Assembly (NCBI GenBank): GCA_037976565.1
Contig: CP137675.1
Span: forward strand, 30,951,820-31,015,819
Source of the DNA: Mesocentrotus franciscanus
Taxonomy: Eukaryota; Echinodermata; Echinoidea; Camarodonta; Strongylocentrotidae
Length of the DNA stretch: 64,000 nucleotides
Reading direction: 5' to 3'
Below, piece after piece: positions 10,812 through 22,181 of this stretch. The notes beneath the pieces were generated by a model that was given only the letters and a program-made list of their open reading frames with translations, was not told where the DNA came from and made no database searches. Made by a program: the position numbers and the translations under genes. The first letter of the stretch is position 1, and every line of letters starts with the position of its first letter.

Positions 10812-11672
10812 TACCCCCTTCACATACACGGATTTTTCTTACGAGTTATTACGGATCGCCAACTCGTAGTCAATCGCAAGCATCCGTAAATAACTCGCTG
10901 GTATCCGTAAATAACCCGTCACAACTCGCAACAACTCGCAGACACTCTTAAGGATCCGTGAAAGGAGAGGCGAATTTTTTGACATGTCAAAAATCTTCTT
11001 ACGATTGTCCACGGATTGATTTTTCCGTAAATAACTCGTAAATAGCTCGTAACAATCCGTAAGTATTAGTATCGTAAACAGCTCGCAACAACACGTAACC
11101 ATCCGTAAGAATCCGTAAATGACTCGTAACAAAGTATTTTAACGATTTGTTACGGTTAGTTTACGATTGGTTTACGGATTATTTAAGGATTATAGTGCGA
11201 GTGCTTACGTGTTGTTTACGATTTCATCCGGGTCGTGTTACGATGGCTTTACGGATTGTTACGAGTTATTACGAGCACTTTACGTGTAGTTACGAGTACT
11301 TTACGAATAGAAACGTATACTTTACGTATTCTTACGAATTGCTTACGATTTAGGGAAAGGTATAAAAGCTGCAAATTCGAACACTTCATTTCAGTTGTTA
11401 TTTTTTTGGCTAAAAATCGTAAGGACTCGTAAATATTCGTAACTATTCATAACAACACGTAAAAAGGTCTTAACTAACACGTAAGTTGCTCGTAGTATTA
11501 CATCATAATAACTCGTAATAATCCGTAATAGCTCGTAAATAGCTCGTAAATAGCTCGTAACAACTCTTAAATCGGTCGTGAAAGTGGCAAAATCGTAAGG
11601 ATCCGTGAAAGATCCGTGAATATGTACGATCCGTAAGGACTCGTAAGAAAACCCGTGTATGTGAAGGGGGTA
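10812..11672. mobile_element. 861-bp foldback element with TAA target duplication, built of CGTAA-type repeats
   Basis: Both ends read TACCCCCTTCACATACACGG on opposite strands, and the inverted repeat goes on into TCTTACGAG. TAA flanks both sides (10809-10811, 11673-11675). Unit 2 keeps the empty site GCGTAAATTGG, so the borders are exact. The interior is almost wholly degenerate 10-14-bp units built on TTACGGAT/TTACGAGT or their complements. No transposase is present. A 3-bp TAA duplication is what PIF/Harbinger elements make, but the termini are not recognised. Confidence 0.85.
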
Positions 11673-11695
11673 TAAATTGGCATCATGAAGTTCTA

Positions 11696-11872
11696 GGCGT
11701 TGTGGCGTGCGCCTGTAATCCAGCTAACAGTGGAAGTTACAAACTGATTCAGCCCAGGACGCAGGTTCGAAACTGAGTCACGTCTTTCGGATGGTGACGT
11801 TAAAGGTCGGTCCCCAGACGTAAATAATCATATCTGATTGATACACGTCTGTAAAAACCCAATACACACACA
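11696..11872 (+). mobile_element. SINE with a 7SL RNA-like head, next to the C1q stop codon
   Basis: The first about 85 bases follow the 7SL RNA Alu domain: GTGGCGTGCGCCTGTAATCC then AGCTA, and later TTCAGCCCAGGACGCAGG. A box-B-like GGTTCGAAAC is at 11764-11773. The body contains TTTCGGATGGTGACGTTAAA and ends in a CA-rich tail. Unit 2 lacks it (GAAAGTCCTAGTTGAC at about 23765). Its right end lies directly beside the TAG stop codon (11873-11875) of the minus-strand C1q gene, so it supplies the start of that gene's 3' untranslated region. Confidence 0.7.
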
Positions 11873-14800
11873 CTAGTTGACAAGGATCCCCGTGAACGTC
11901 ACCATGGGTACACCAGAATGACTCCTGATTCCATAGCTTTCCCCTGCATTCAGCTGGAGCCAGACCTTGTCTTCTGCTTCAAGATCCAAGATGGCGGACT
12001 GGGAGCACACACTTTGGTTCTTCTTCTTAGCGGCGAAGAGCAGAACCTGTCCTACGCCGTTCTTCATCAGCGAGACCGAGGCCCCCTTGTTAACCTGCGG
12101 TAGGATTCTGGACGGGGAGAATAAGGTACGCTGATGATGATAACGATTAGGACTTTTATTTATAGTACACCCGTTGCACATGGGGCGTCCCATTGCGATT
12201 AGGTTATTAGGTAATTCTACGTAGTTAGTGTACTTTTCATCTTGAATATAATTTTATATATATGTGGAGGAGGAGGGGGGGGGGGGCAATAATGCCCGCG
12301 TATGGCGCCTCAAAGACCGCACCAGTCACCGGAGCAGTGCTACGTCACGCACATGACACCTCGTGTTCGCTTTTATTAATTCTTGAGCATACAAAACGAC
12401 GAGTACTTAAAGCACAGTTTCTACACAAGGGGGCGAAATGCGAGGGGAAATCTGTATTCCGTTGGTATCACGGTGATACCAACAGAATACAGATTTTCTG
12501 CAATTTTACTTGTACATTTTGAAGGATATTATGCGAGGGAGCGTACCGAGCGAGAAGATTTTTGCATTTTTATTAGGCTAAACGCTGCACTCTTGGGCCC
12601 TCCAAACCCTAACAGTGTGTTGCAGTCTCTACTTTAGTCAGTATTTGCTATACATTTTTGTTGTTGCACTTTTTCAAATTTTCCGGGGACTATCCCCTAA
12701 AAAGTTGGGGGTCGCCGCCCCTGCTAATGTCTATTGACAACAGACCTGATCGACAAGGCATTATTACTAAGGCCTAAGCTACATTATCCACGAGTTGTAA
12801 GTACCCGGAAGGATATACATACGTGAATGTAAAGAAGTACGACCCTGGTACGGTACAACAGAACTCGTTTTCTACGGTGTCATATGCTGAACTTTCGGAG
12901 AGGGGTCTATCGAAAGGTACCCTCTGTGCTTCATCACCTCCCGCTAAATGTTCCGTGAAGGCAACCGAAAAATGAACTGGGGGAGTATAAGAAAGAAGGA
13001 GACAAACATAAAAAGACGGTTGACGGCAATATTGCATTTGCTTTCGAATGAGGATAAGATACTTTTGTTATAATATGCGAGGAATTTGGGATGATATAGC
13101 ATTGTGTTAAGATTTCAGATTCAAAATTAGACATTTATTTGCTCCTTACAATCAAAATAATATAAATACAATTTACATAATTGTACATACACTGAAACGC
13201 TCGCAAAATGTTCATTTCATTGACATTCTCAAGTCTCACCAACGGGACCAACAATACACTTCTCCCCGAAGGCCCGAACCCCAAAAATTACCCTAAATGG
13301 CCAATATCTTTCCCAGCCCTTAGCTTCAGGAAGATTGAAGAAACTCTATTTGACAGCTTTGACATGTCTGACATCCAAGAAGAAAGGTCGTCTGTTTTCC
13401 GAACTCCTCCATATACCTGTCCAGGTTTCCCCCAAATGACCCGCCATACTGTATTCTGACCTCGGCATTGAACTGTAACAACTATTTAATGACCTAACAA
13501 CGCTAATGTACAGTATGTGCTTTCTGAGGAGACAACAGTCTTCCTTTTAGTATTCTCCTATGGTTCCTAATGCAATGCTGATAAAGTACCCCACAAGAAG
13601 AAGAAGGAGAAGAAGAAGAAGAAAAAGGAGAAGGAGAAGAAGAAGAAGGAGAAGAAGAAGAAGAAAAAGAAGAGAAGAAGAAGAAGAAGAAGAAGAAGAA
13701 GAAGAAGAAGAAGAAGAAGAAGAAGAAGAAGAAGAAGAAGAAGAAGAAGATCGAAGAAGAGCAGGAGGAGGAGGAGGAAAAGGAAGAGGAAGTGAGGAAC
13801 AGGAAGAAGAAGATGATGATGAAGAAGAAGGAAGAAGGAGGAGGAGGAGAAGAAAAAGAAGGAAAAAAGGAAGAGGAAGAAGAAGGAGCTACAAAAGAAT
13901 ATCGATCCCATGATTTTGTTCAAACCAAGCGGCCATTTTCAAAAACCTTGCTTTGATAGGCCTATGCTACTTCATGCACTTTTGAAGCTCCATACTTGAC
14001 ATCTTTCTCAAACTTCAGTTTCAGTTTCTATTTTAGAGTCAGACCCATTGAATGTACATGTCATTTGCCGAATTTAATGATAAGCAGGAACTTTTTGCGA
14101 AAATACTGTAAAACAAAATGGATCGTATCAATTTAATTTGCTTCCCTGCAGTTTCAATAAACGTAGAGGGGAAAAGGTTTGACGTACGATGAAACCTTTA
14201 AAATTAACGATTATGCTTGTTTGTTATAGGCTTCGAAATTAAAATTCTGAACATTAGAAGATAGATTAGAAATAAGAAGTTGAAAATTATCGACGGAGAT
14301 AATATAATGAGTTGGCAAATAACCATGATAATAGCTCATTGATCGAATATCTCCCGGGATATACATGCGTAGAAAACAAAATTTAATGCTACGAATATGC
14401 TTCTGTGTTTTTTTTCCTTTGTTGTTGTTAAATCATGCTTTTATTTCATAAAAAAGGAATACATGTGTACATTCAAGACCAGGTCCATGTTCCCTTCCCG
14501 AAAGCATGGCAGGTCGCACTACATAATTATAAAACAAATACAAACAATGATGCATTACTATTACCAATGTGTACTAATCATGCATAATTACGATTATATA
14601 TCAATCATGTATAGTAACAGTTATATATCAATCATGCATGCATTAATCATGCATAGTTTGGCAACCAAAAACTAAAACAAATAAGGAAATTAAGATTTTC
14701 TGAGCATGTGGGTAAAGGATGAGAGTGGGAAACGATGTAAGCAAATGTGAAAGAGATGAGAAAGTAAAGGGTACATTATAGGTTGGAGATAATGTGTAAA

Positions 14801-16391
14801 AAAGTCATTCTACTTGGAATAGATGAGTGGGAGAAAGGGAGAAAGGGAGAAAGTAGGAGAAAAAAAGAAAGGAGAGGGAGAAGGAACCAGCAGATGAAGT
14901 AAAGGAGGAGGAGGTTGGAGAGGTAGACGAGGAAGAAGAGTAGAGGAAGAATGAGAGAGAGAGAGTGGAGAAGAAGAGGAGGAGGACGAAGAAAAAAAGG
15001 AAGAAGAAGAAGAAAAGACAAAGAAGAAGACGAAATAAGGCAAAGAAGAAGAGGACGAAGAAGAAGAAGAAAGAGAAAAAAGTGCTGATTAAAGGTCAAG
15101 GTATTTCACATCCCTCCACTGTGATTCTTTTCTTGCACAGAATATGACAAAGGATGACACAACTGAGTACCTACTTATTTACTATTCGGGCGAAGAGGGA
15201 CTGAACATTTCCTGAGTACCCACTTTAGCCGATTTGTGTTGTCCCTATTTTATTTGCCCCTTGCTCCTATCTCGATAGCATGGTATGTCACACTGTAACC
15301 ATTGTTTCTTACTTCGGCCACAAGTTCTTTGTACCGGTCAAGCTTTCTCTTGTGAGCAACATTGGTACTTGTCTCAAAGGGCACTGTTAATTCAATCAAT
15401 AGCATTTGTTTCATTGATTCCCAAATAACGACGAGACGTGGGCGTTGAGAAGTTACCACAATGCGGGGTGGGATGGTTCCGCCCGCAAAGTTGAAACCCT
15501 GAATATCGGCATAAACTTGTTCGTGAGGGAGGGACTCTTTCACATATGCAGTATGCTTTCATTTTAATAACGGTATATTCTCTGTACTCTGAGTGGTATA
15601 TTAGCACAATCTTATTGATTCTCATGTGTCCTACACGATGTATGTATCTCCCTGCGGTGAAACTGAACATTTTACAAACTGCGTGAAAAAGAAGGGGGCG
15701 TGGTGGAGCAGGGCCAGGGGCACAGCTAGGCCTCCATTTTGATTTCTCGTGAGCGCTTTATGCGACAAAACCCGGCTCTGACATGTGATGTACATGTATT
15801 TTGTCACCAGTATTAGTAAAAGAATCCAGGATTCGCTAATGCTTTTCATCGAAAGAAAGCTAGTGCAACATCATAGAAATAGCAATTATTTTATATGAAT
15901 GCACACAACGTTACCGCACTACCATGATTAATAATGAATAAAATAAAATGGCATCGGAGTAAGGCTATATTATATCGCGGCTCTTTCACAATAAGATTAT
16001 TGATTATCATTATTATCATACGGGGCACATCATCCCCCTCATTCTTTCATGGTATATACATTACACTGGCCAGATATGATGCGCTCATTTAGAGTACTAC
16101 GTACACAACACATGTGCATGGGTTATATGGTCATACTATACCATGGACCTACTATGGTCATACCATGTAGTACTAGTAGGTCCATGGTTATACCAATACA
16201 ATACACCCACAATGTAAAATTAGATGCGGTATGGACATCGCAAATTATGTTGTCTCTCGTTCGCGCTTAATTTATGATAGCGGCTTCAGTGAACAGGATA
16301 AATCGAGAATGCGCTGTATGTCGAGAACAACAATATATCGAATGTATGTAATCTTTAAAAGAGAGGTCTTACCCTTTCCTTTAGCTTCCAT
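11873..16391 (-). CDS. C1q-domain protein, copy 1 (three exons)
   Basis: Exons on the minus strand: 16391-16373 (19 bases, MEAKGK plus one base), 12976-12823 and 12107-11873. Splice sites are GGTAAGA and ACGTATGT donors and CTCCCCCAG and CCCCGTCCAG acceptors; phases 1 and 2 match at both joints. The 135-residue product is almost entirely one C1q globular domain, starting HFSVAFTEHL, with TVPGSYFFTF in the middle, then VSLMKNGVGQVLLFA, VWLQL and VTFTGILVN at the end. There is no signal peptide, collagen stalk or coiled coil in these exons. C1q heads bind ligands in innate immunity, usually as trimers. Changes from copy 2 include loss of the usual Gly in GDKVWL (EDKVWL here) and three fewer codons in exon 2. 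The first intron is 3.4 kb because of DNA absent from unit 2. The frame is intact. Confidence 0.85.
12262..12770. mobile_element. Palindromic MITE-like DNA in the C1q copy-1 intron
   Basis: Contains a hairpin, AATCTGTATTCCGTTGGTAT against ATACCAACAGAATACAGATT, at about 12450-12496. The CGCTGCACTCTTGGGC ... CTAATGTCTATTGACAAC block also occurs in unit 2, where part of it is present in both orientations (24410-24850). Confidence 0.55.
13592..13888 (+). repeat. GAA/GAG polypurine tract, about 300 bases
   Basis: One strand is nearly all A/G (GAA, AGG, GAG). Apparent proteins of Arg/Glu/Lys or Leu/Phe/Ser here are low complexity. It lies in the first intron of C1q copy 1, in the part missing from unit 2. 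Confidence 0.95.
13889..14820. other. Intronic DNA of C1q copy 1, nothing identified
   Basis: AT-rich, with a degenerate tandem repeat on ATCATGCAT/ATATATCAATC at about 14575-14660. No exon supported. Confidence 0.45.
14825..15085 (+). repeat. A/G-rich polypurine tract
   Basis: AGAAGG, GAGGAA and AAGAAG runs, imperfect, about 260 bases. Confidence 0.9.
15250..15546 (-). pseudogene. Retroelement-derived ORF fragment, endonuclease-like C-terminus
   Basis: A 97-codon minus-strand frame contains GGTIPPRIVVTSQRPRLVVI, IELTVPFETS, RKLDRYKELVAEVRNNGY and a final EIGARGK. This pattern (IPPD-like, then ELTVPFE, K/RY and GY motifs) recurs downstream of reverse transcriptases in invertebrate retroelements and resembles a restriction-like nuclease fold. 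No transcriptase domain remains next to it. It lies in the section of unit 1 that unit 2 lacks. Recognition is from memory of the motif order. Confidence 0.5.
15560..16340. other. Intronic DNA of C1q copy 1
   Basis: Mostly unrecognised. A hairpin with arms ATACCATGGACCTACTA / TAGTAGGTCCATGGTTAT sits at about 16137-16195. Homology with unit 2 resumes near 16290. Confidence 0.45.
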
Positions 16392-16560
16392 GCTTTTAGT
16401 ATGAGTACTGACTAAATAGAGTCTGGAATGTGGAAATGTCGAGATGATATATAGCCTAGCTCGAAGGCGGAGTACTTTTTATTGCAACTGCTACCTTTGG
16501 AGCTTTTTTGAGTCTGATTAAATGACACTTTATTTGAGTAGACAGACTAGGGAAAGAGTA
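16392..16560 (-). promoter_or_regulatory. Conserved 5' flank of C1q copy 1
   Basis: The 170 bases upstream of the exon-1 ATG are strongly conserved with 25809-26010 in unit 2 (for example GACTAAATAGAGTCTG and GCAACTGCTACCT). Conservation fits a proximal promoter and 5' untranslated region, but recent duplication alone could explain it. No clear TATA box seen. Confidence 0.4.
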
Positions 16561-16689
16561 AGATAGAGAGAGGGGGAGTTGGGGTTGGGGGAGGTGGGAA
16601 GTAGCTAAACACATTATAATAATTGCCAGTACTTCTAGGTAAAAAGGGGGAAGGAGTATGGATAAAGAGGTTAAAGTATTGTTATTGTT

Positions 16690-19600
16690 CATTGGCTCGT
16701 TCGTTCGCTCTGCTTACGAGGACTTCTGTGGAATGCTGTCTCTACTTGTGCGTACATGTACTTTTTCTTTCTCTCTTTGTGTTAAGTCCTTCTTGCAATC
16801 CCTTCTCTGTTGTATGGTGTCAGTGTTTTGTTCTCTGTATTCACGTGTTTTTGTATCTGTACTTGTCGATCCACATGTAAACCTGTTGTTGTGTCTCCAT
16901 GCATGACTGTATACTATCGCCCAATTGCTTGCTTATTGCTACAAACCCAAAGCCGAAAATGAAATATCATATTGAGATTTTGACTGTACTTAGCTGATAT
17001 GCCATGCTATTCTTTAAATGATGATGACCTTTTTGATTTATTTAACCCTTCATTAACAAATCACTCGAATGATTATTCTTCAACTGATGTAGCGTATAAC
17101 CATTTTGTAGCAAATAATATAACTCATCAACAGAAATTTTAGACTTTTACCCTGAACATGACCAAATTCAAAGTCCTTCATCTGAATATGTAACAGAGTC
17201 CCATTTTAAAAACCTCGTTAAGAAATTTGCTAATGACACATTTTCTTTATTGCACTTAAACATTAGAAGCTTAAATAAACACTTTGAAGAACTTCTATTA
17301 TTATTAGATAGCCTATCCAAACAGTCGTTTTCCATAATAGGACTTACGGAAACTTGGTTATCCAGTGAATCAAACCTACCATTTGCATTAGATGGTTATG
17401 ATCTTGTTGTCAATAATAGAAAAAACAGACCCGGCGGAGGTGTTGCATTTTTCGTTTCACACAAGTACGACTATTCAATTCATAATAAAATTAATGCAAT
17501 GAACGAAACACTGGAGTCTCTTTTTTATCGAAATCAATGTTCCGGATACTAAAAATATAATCATGGGCATTGTGTATATACCTCCAAGTTCTAATTCAAA
17601 TGATTTCCTAGTGTACCTTACAGATTTACTAATGAATCCACTTTTTGTAAACAAGACGTTTTCATAATGGGAGATTTTAATATTGATATTTTAAAGCATA
17701 ATAACAACAAAATATCCCATGAATTTCTTGAAATATTTTTGACTGCCTCATTCTTGCCTTTGATATCGAAACCCACTCGCATGGCAAATCATTCCGCCAC
17801 CCTTATTGATAATGTTTTTTGCAATACTCTTCCAACCCCAGACTCTTCTTTAATTTTATCCGATATAACTGATCATGTTCCTATTATGTCACATTTTACC
17901 CTTAAGCACTCATTAAATAATCTTCACAGACCATCAAGACGGAGACCTAACCATGAAAACATTGCCAGTCTTGGCGTTTCTTTAGACTCTGCTGACTGGT
18001 CGTGTGTTTACGATACTAATGACGTAAATTTATCTTTGTATAATTTCCTTAACATATTCCAAAATCAATTAGATATTCACATTCCTAAAGTTAAAGACAA
18101 AGGAACTACCTACAAAAAAATCACCGAGACTTCCATGGATTTCTAAATCACTTTTACGTTCAATTAACAGAAAAAACAACTTATACTATAAATTAAAAAT
18201 GAAAGGCATTGAACAAGCAAAGGCCAGATACACCAGATATAAAAATATTTAAACTAAAACAATACGATTAGCAAAGAAAAGTTACTTTACGAACCAGTTA
18301 ACTTTATATAAGAACGATATTCAAAACACATGGAAGATTTTAAAACAAGCAATGAACTTATCCAATAACAAATCAGATATAACTTAAATTAGGTATAATG
18401 ATGATATTGTCGAAGATCCTGAAATTGTAGCCAATACTTTCAACAACTATTTTTCCTCTATAGGGGTAAACTTAGCTGAAGGTATTCCTCCTTCAACCAA
18501 ATATGTTTATGAATACTTAGGCACACCTAACCCCAATACTATTTTTCTCACTCCTATAGTTAAAGAAGATATCATTGATATTGTGTCTAATTTGACAAAC
18601 AAAAAGAGTCCTGGCTATGATGATATTAATAATTTTATTGTAAAAGGTGTAATATCTTCAATTGTTAATCCCTTAGTACACATTCTTAATCTATCGTTAC
18701 TTAATGGACAAGTCCCAGATAACATGAAAAACGCAAAGGTCATACCCCTGTACAAAAAGGTGATAAGTTGAATGTTAGTAATTTTCGACCAATTTCTTTA
18801 TTATCCTCTTTGTCAAAAATTCTAGAAAAGTTATTTATCGTAGAACTGTTAACTTTTTAAAAACTCATAATATTTTTTCCAACTTTCAGTTTGGATTTAG
18901 AGAAAGACATAATACAGAACATGCCTTATTGAATTTTGTTGACAAAGTGGCGCATGCTTTAGACAATTGCTCTCATCTGGTTGGTATCTTCCTGAACTTC
19001 TCCAAGGCCTTCGACACCATCAATCATGACATCTTATTATTCAAACTTTCTCATTATGGGGTGCGTGGGAAGGCCTTGGAGTGGTTCAGGAGCTATTTAT
19101 CCAATAGACGACAATACGTATTCTTGAATGACCATACTTCCAATATGCAAAACGTTAATTGTTGAGTACCGCAGGGAAGTTTGTTGGGCCCTTTATTGTT
19201 TATTATTTATATAAATTGCTTTTGTAAATCATCCGATGTCCTTTCATTTATACTTTTTGCAGACGATTCTAATATTCCCATAATAATCCAAATACTTGGA
19301 TACTTGGCTGAGAGCTAATAAACTATCCCTTAACCTCCAAAAAACCAAATATATGTTATTTAGTAATTCTATAGACACACTGCCCATGGATATTGATTTT
19401 GATGATACCCCCTTGGAAGTTGTCTCATTCATTAAATTTCTAAGTATAACAGTTGACAACAAACTTTCGTGGAAAGATTATTTCACGGAATATTGGCATA
19501 ATAAATAAATTTAAATTTCATTTTCAGTCATCATCCCTTCTCATGCTTTATTCATCTTTAATTTTACCATATCTGAATTATGGGATACTTGCTTGGGGCA

Positions 19601-19910
19601 ATACGCAGCAAACTCTATTAAATAGACTGATTTTATTACAAAAGAAGTCTCTCCGTATTATCTACAATTCTGCATTTCTCTCACACACAGACCCGTTATT
19701 TGTTACTAGCAGACTATTAAAAACAAATGACATGTATGTATTTCACTGAGGACAATTTATGTATAACTACAGTAGAAAGACCCTTCCACATATATTTGAT
19801 GCCATGTTCCCCCTAAATCGGTCATTTCATGATTACCCAACTAGACGGTCTAACTAATTTCACCTACCACTCTTTAGAACTTTATTAGCAAAGAAGTCAT
19901 TTATGTATGA
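16690..19910 (+). mobile_element. Degenerate LINE (CR1/Jockey-like), one copy with endonuclease and reverse transcriptase
   Basis: A former open frame starts near 16999 (MPCYSLNDDD...). Endonuclease motifs follow: LHLNIRSLNKH (17250), GLTETWL (17339), GDFNIDILK (17670) and DHVPIMSHF (17872). Reverse transcriptase motifs are NLTNKKSPGYDDI (18589), FLNFSKAFDTINHD (18989), VPQGSLLGPLLFIIY (about 19167) and FADD (19255). Stops and frameshifts separate all blocks, so it is dead. The unit-1 sequence at about 6100-6190 is the uninterrupted counterpart. The first 300 bases (16690-16990) are probably its 5' leader. The APE-type endonuclease excludes LTR and Penelope elements. Confidence 0.85.
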
Positions 19911-19979
19911 TAGTCCTAGATTTCCGCTTATTCTTTCCCTCCCCCATCTTATTTTACCACTCACTAGCAATCACTACCA

Positions 19980-20370
19980 ACACCAACACCTCCACCTCCA
20001 CCACCACCACCACCACCACCACCACCACCACCTCCACCACCACCACTATTACCATAACACCACCCAAACCACTATCAGCATCATCATCCATAACCATTAT
20101 CACCACCGTTACCATTCATCACCACCACCACCATCATCATCATCATCACTACCATCATCATCATCATCATCACCATCATAATTTATTCTCTTTCAACATG
20201 ATTATCATCACAATCTTCATCTCTATCATCATCATCATCCTCATCATAACCATTATCACCATCGTTACCACTCATCACCACTATCATCATCATCATCATC
20301 AGCATGCTCTTAATCATCATTGTGATCATGATTATCATCATTATTGTTATGGTGATTATCGTCACCGTCA
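19980..20370 (+). repeat. CAC/ATC triplet microsatellite
   Basis: Counterpart of 6246-6592 in unit 1. It begins with CACCAC and CTCCAC runs and continues as CATCAT. Confidence 0.95.
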
Positions 20371-20372
20371 TC

Positions 20373-20954
20373 ATCAGATATGGAAGAGACCATAATACTG
20401 AGGATAACCTTGATAACAAGGAATATTCTATATAGATAACGATGCGTTCCTGTACTGTATAGGTAAACACAATTATAATGGACATATTTCAACACAACGC
20501 GAGGTTTTATTTTCTGCACTTCTCAGGAAATATCAATTTTTAAAAAGCATAGCATCATTATAACAAATAACAATATATTCTTACATATAACCAATACTTG
20601 ATAGTGAGCAAAAATTAAATAAAAATAAATTCTATCGTTTCTAGACCATGTGTACAGGTTTACAATTCATTTGGTCAATTTTCAAGCTTCTAAAGTGACC
20701 TAGTGATTATATCGTGCGTTTACAACATAATATATGTAACAACAAAAGTGTGATGAAAGCATAGGCATATTCTCCATAAATATAACAGAGAAAGGCACAG
20801 AACAACGATAACAGAGATGTATTTAGGGACTCCTTAAATATTGCGTAATCGATGGTAGGGCCAGTAAAGTGTATTATCTACCTCCTCTCCCCCCGGGCTT
20901 TTTCGAAAACAAAATGGAAACCGCAATATTCAATCCGTTGGGAAGAAGCCTTAA
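20373..20954. other. Duplicated non-coding DNA
   Basis: Collinear with 7122-7668 of unit 1, no exon seen. Confidence 0.6.
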
Positions 20955-21402
20955 AGGTAGTGTATCCCTTTTGCAGCCAACATCAAATTCTGTGAAATTT
21001 AAACGTTAGTGGCTTTATGCAAGGGAAACCGTTTACTCTCTAGTCTTCACTGTCAGACACTGTTGAGTGACTGACTGACTTTTTAAATTTGTTAATAACA
21101 TAGATAAAATTAGCTGTAAATGGTACATTATCAATTGTACACATCAATGACCCGCTTCTTATAATGACCAAAATTAAACTTATCGAGTCTTTACTCAGCA
21201 CAAAACGTACGACTATGCGGAGCAGGGATCTGAAAATCAGACTACCATCTAGGCCTAATTCCTAACGGTCGATACAATTCCACATAGAGGCAATTACCAG
21301 TTCTAATCTTTTTAAGAGGAGTTTTTAGCTGGTATTATCTCTTGTTTACAATAGGATTCACATAATGTTTTATTTTCAGCCTGCAAAAGGGACAGACTAC
21401 CT
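20955..21402 (+). mobile_element. TTAA-family MITE, copy C
   Basis: TTAA at 20951-20954 and 21403-21406. Ends AGGTAGTGTATCCCTTTTGC and GCAAAAGGGACAGACTACCT. It has a small internal deletion and lacks the nested MITE of copy A. Confidence 0.8.
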
Positions 21403-21449
21403 TTAAAGGACTGACCCAACACATCTCCTCAAGTTAAATAACTTTAAGG

Positions 21450-22181
21450 CATACAACAATATAAACAATAATTAACTGAATGAGACTGAAGTGAAACAGG
21501 AAACCGGTGGGGATGAGAATCTGAATAATTGTTGTAAAGTTGAATTAAATAGTTATTTCCAAAACTGAAATCTATGAGCAAAATAGAATTCAGTAAATAT
21601 TGACTGTCCCTCTTTCCCATTATAATATTATATACAGTGTAGTAAATTGACGCGAAACCTATATACATACGAAATAGTACATAAACAAATAAAATACCGG
21701 GGGCCAAATAAGCGCATCGAAGGTTTGGGTATGGATAGGGCACTGGCATTATTGGGAGGGGATAAACCGGTCCGTGGTTGATGAAATACAAATCAACAAG
21801 CAAGGCCATAGACAAGGGGAAGATGTGGAAGACGGTCCTATACCGTCTTGTTTCCAAGTTACCCTCCCTATGATTTCCCTCTTTTTTTAAATCTTCGTTT
21901 TGTCGTCATTCGTTGGGGGGCGACGTGCCCCTTTCCGCCGTATCTACGCCATTAATAATGCCGCATCGAGCCATTCTTTATCACCCTAAACCAGCGACGT
22001 ATTCTTATCTGGATCATTATGAAATTAGTTTTTTTTTTAAATCACGGGATGACATGACCGGACATACACGTCTGCAGTCACACGCAACTGAAGAAATATG
22101 AAACAAGAGTAGTTTCATATTTCTTCATAACATAAAACATCATTCGTTTCAGTTAGGAAATCAATCCAAATTACTCTTAAT
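21450..22181. other. Duplicated non-coding DNA
   Basis: Collinear with 8921-9645. The two copies differ by many indels, and the open frames do not correspond, so no coding role is supported. Confidence 0.6.

Larger units (their letters stand above)
5930..16560. repeat. Tandem segmental duplication, unit 1
   Basis: Collinear with 16560-26010. Matching anchors include GGAAGTAGCTAG (5980 vs 16599), ATATGGAAGAGACCATAATA (7128 vs 20378), the GCATACAACAATATAAAC block (8921 vs 21450), CGTAGACACTTGTCTACGCA (9688 vs 22595), the C1q exons, and the exon-1/promoter block ending GTAGACAGACTA (16536-16547 vs 25990-26010). Unit 1 has extra DNA at 6593-7121, 8391-8920, 10812-11675, 11696-11872 and about 13440-16290. 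Borders are approximate. Confidence 0.85.

Noticed and set aside
13560..13923. Long Arg/Glu/Lys and Leu/Phe/Ser frames on both strands
   Set aside because: They are translations of a GAA polypurine tract with no complex sequence; an open frame here is expected by composition.
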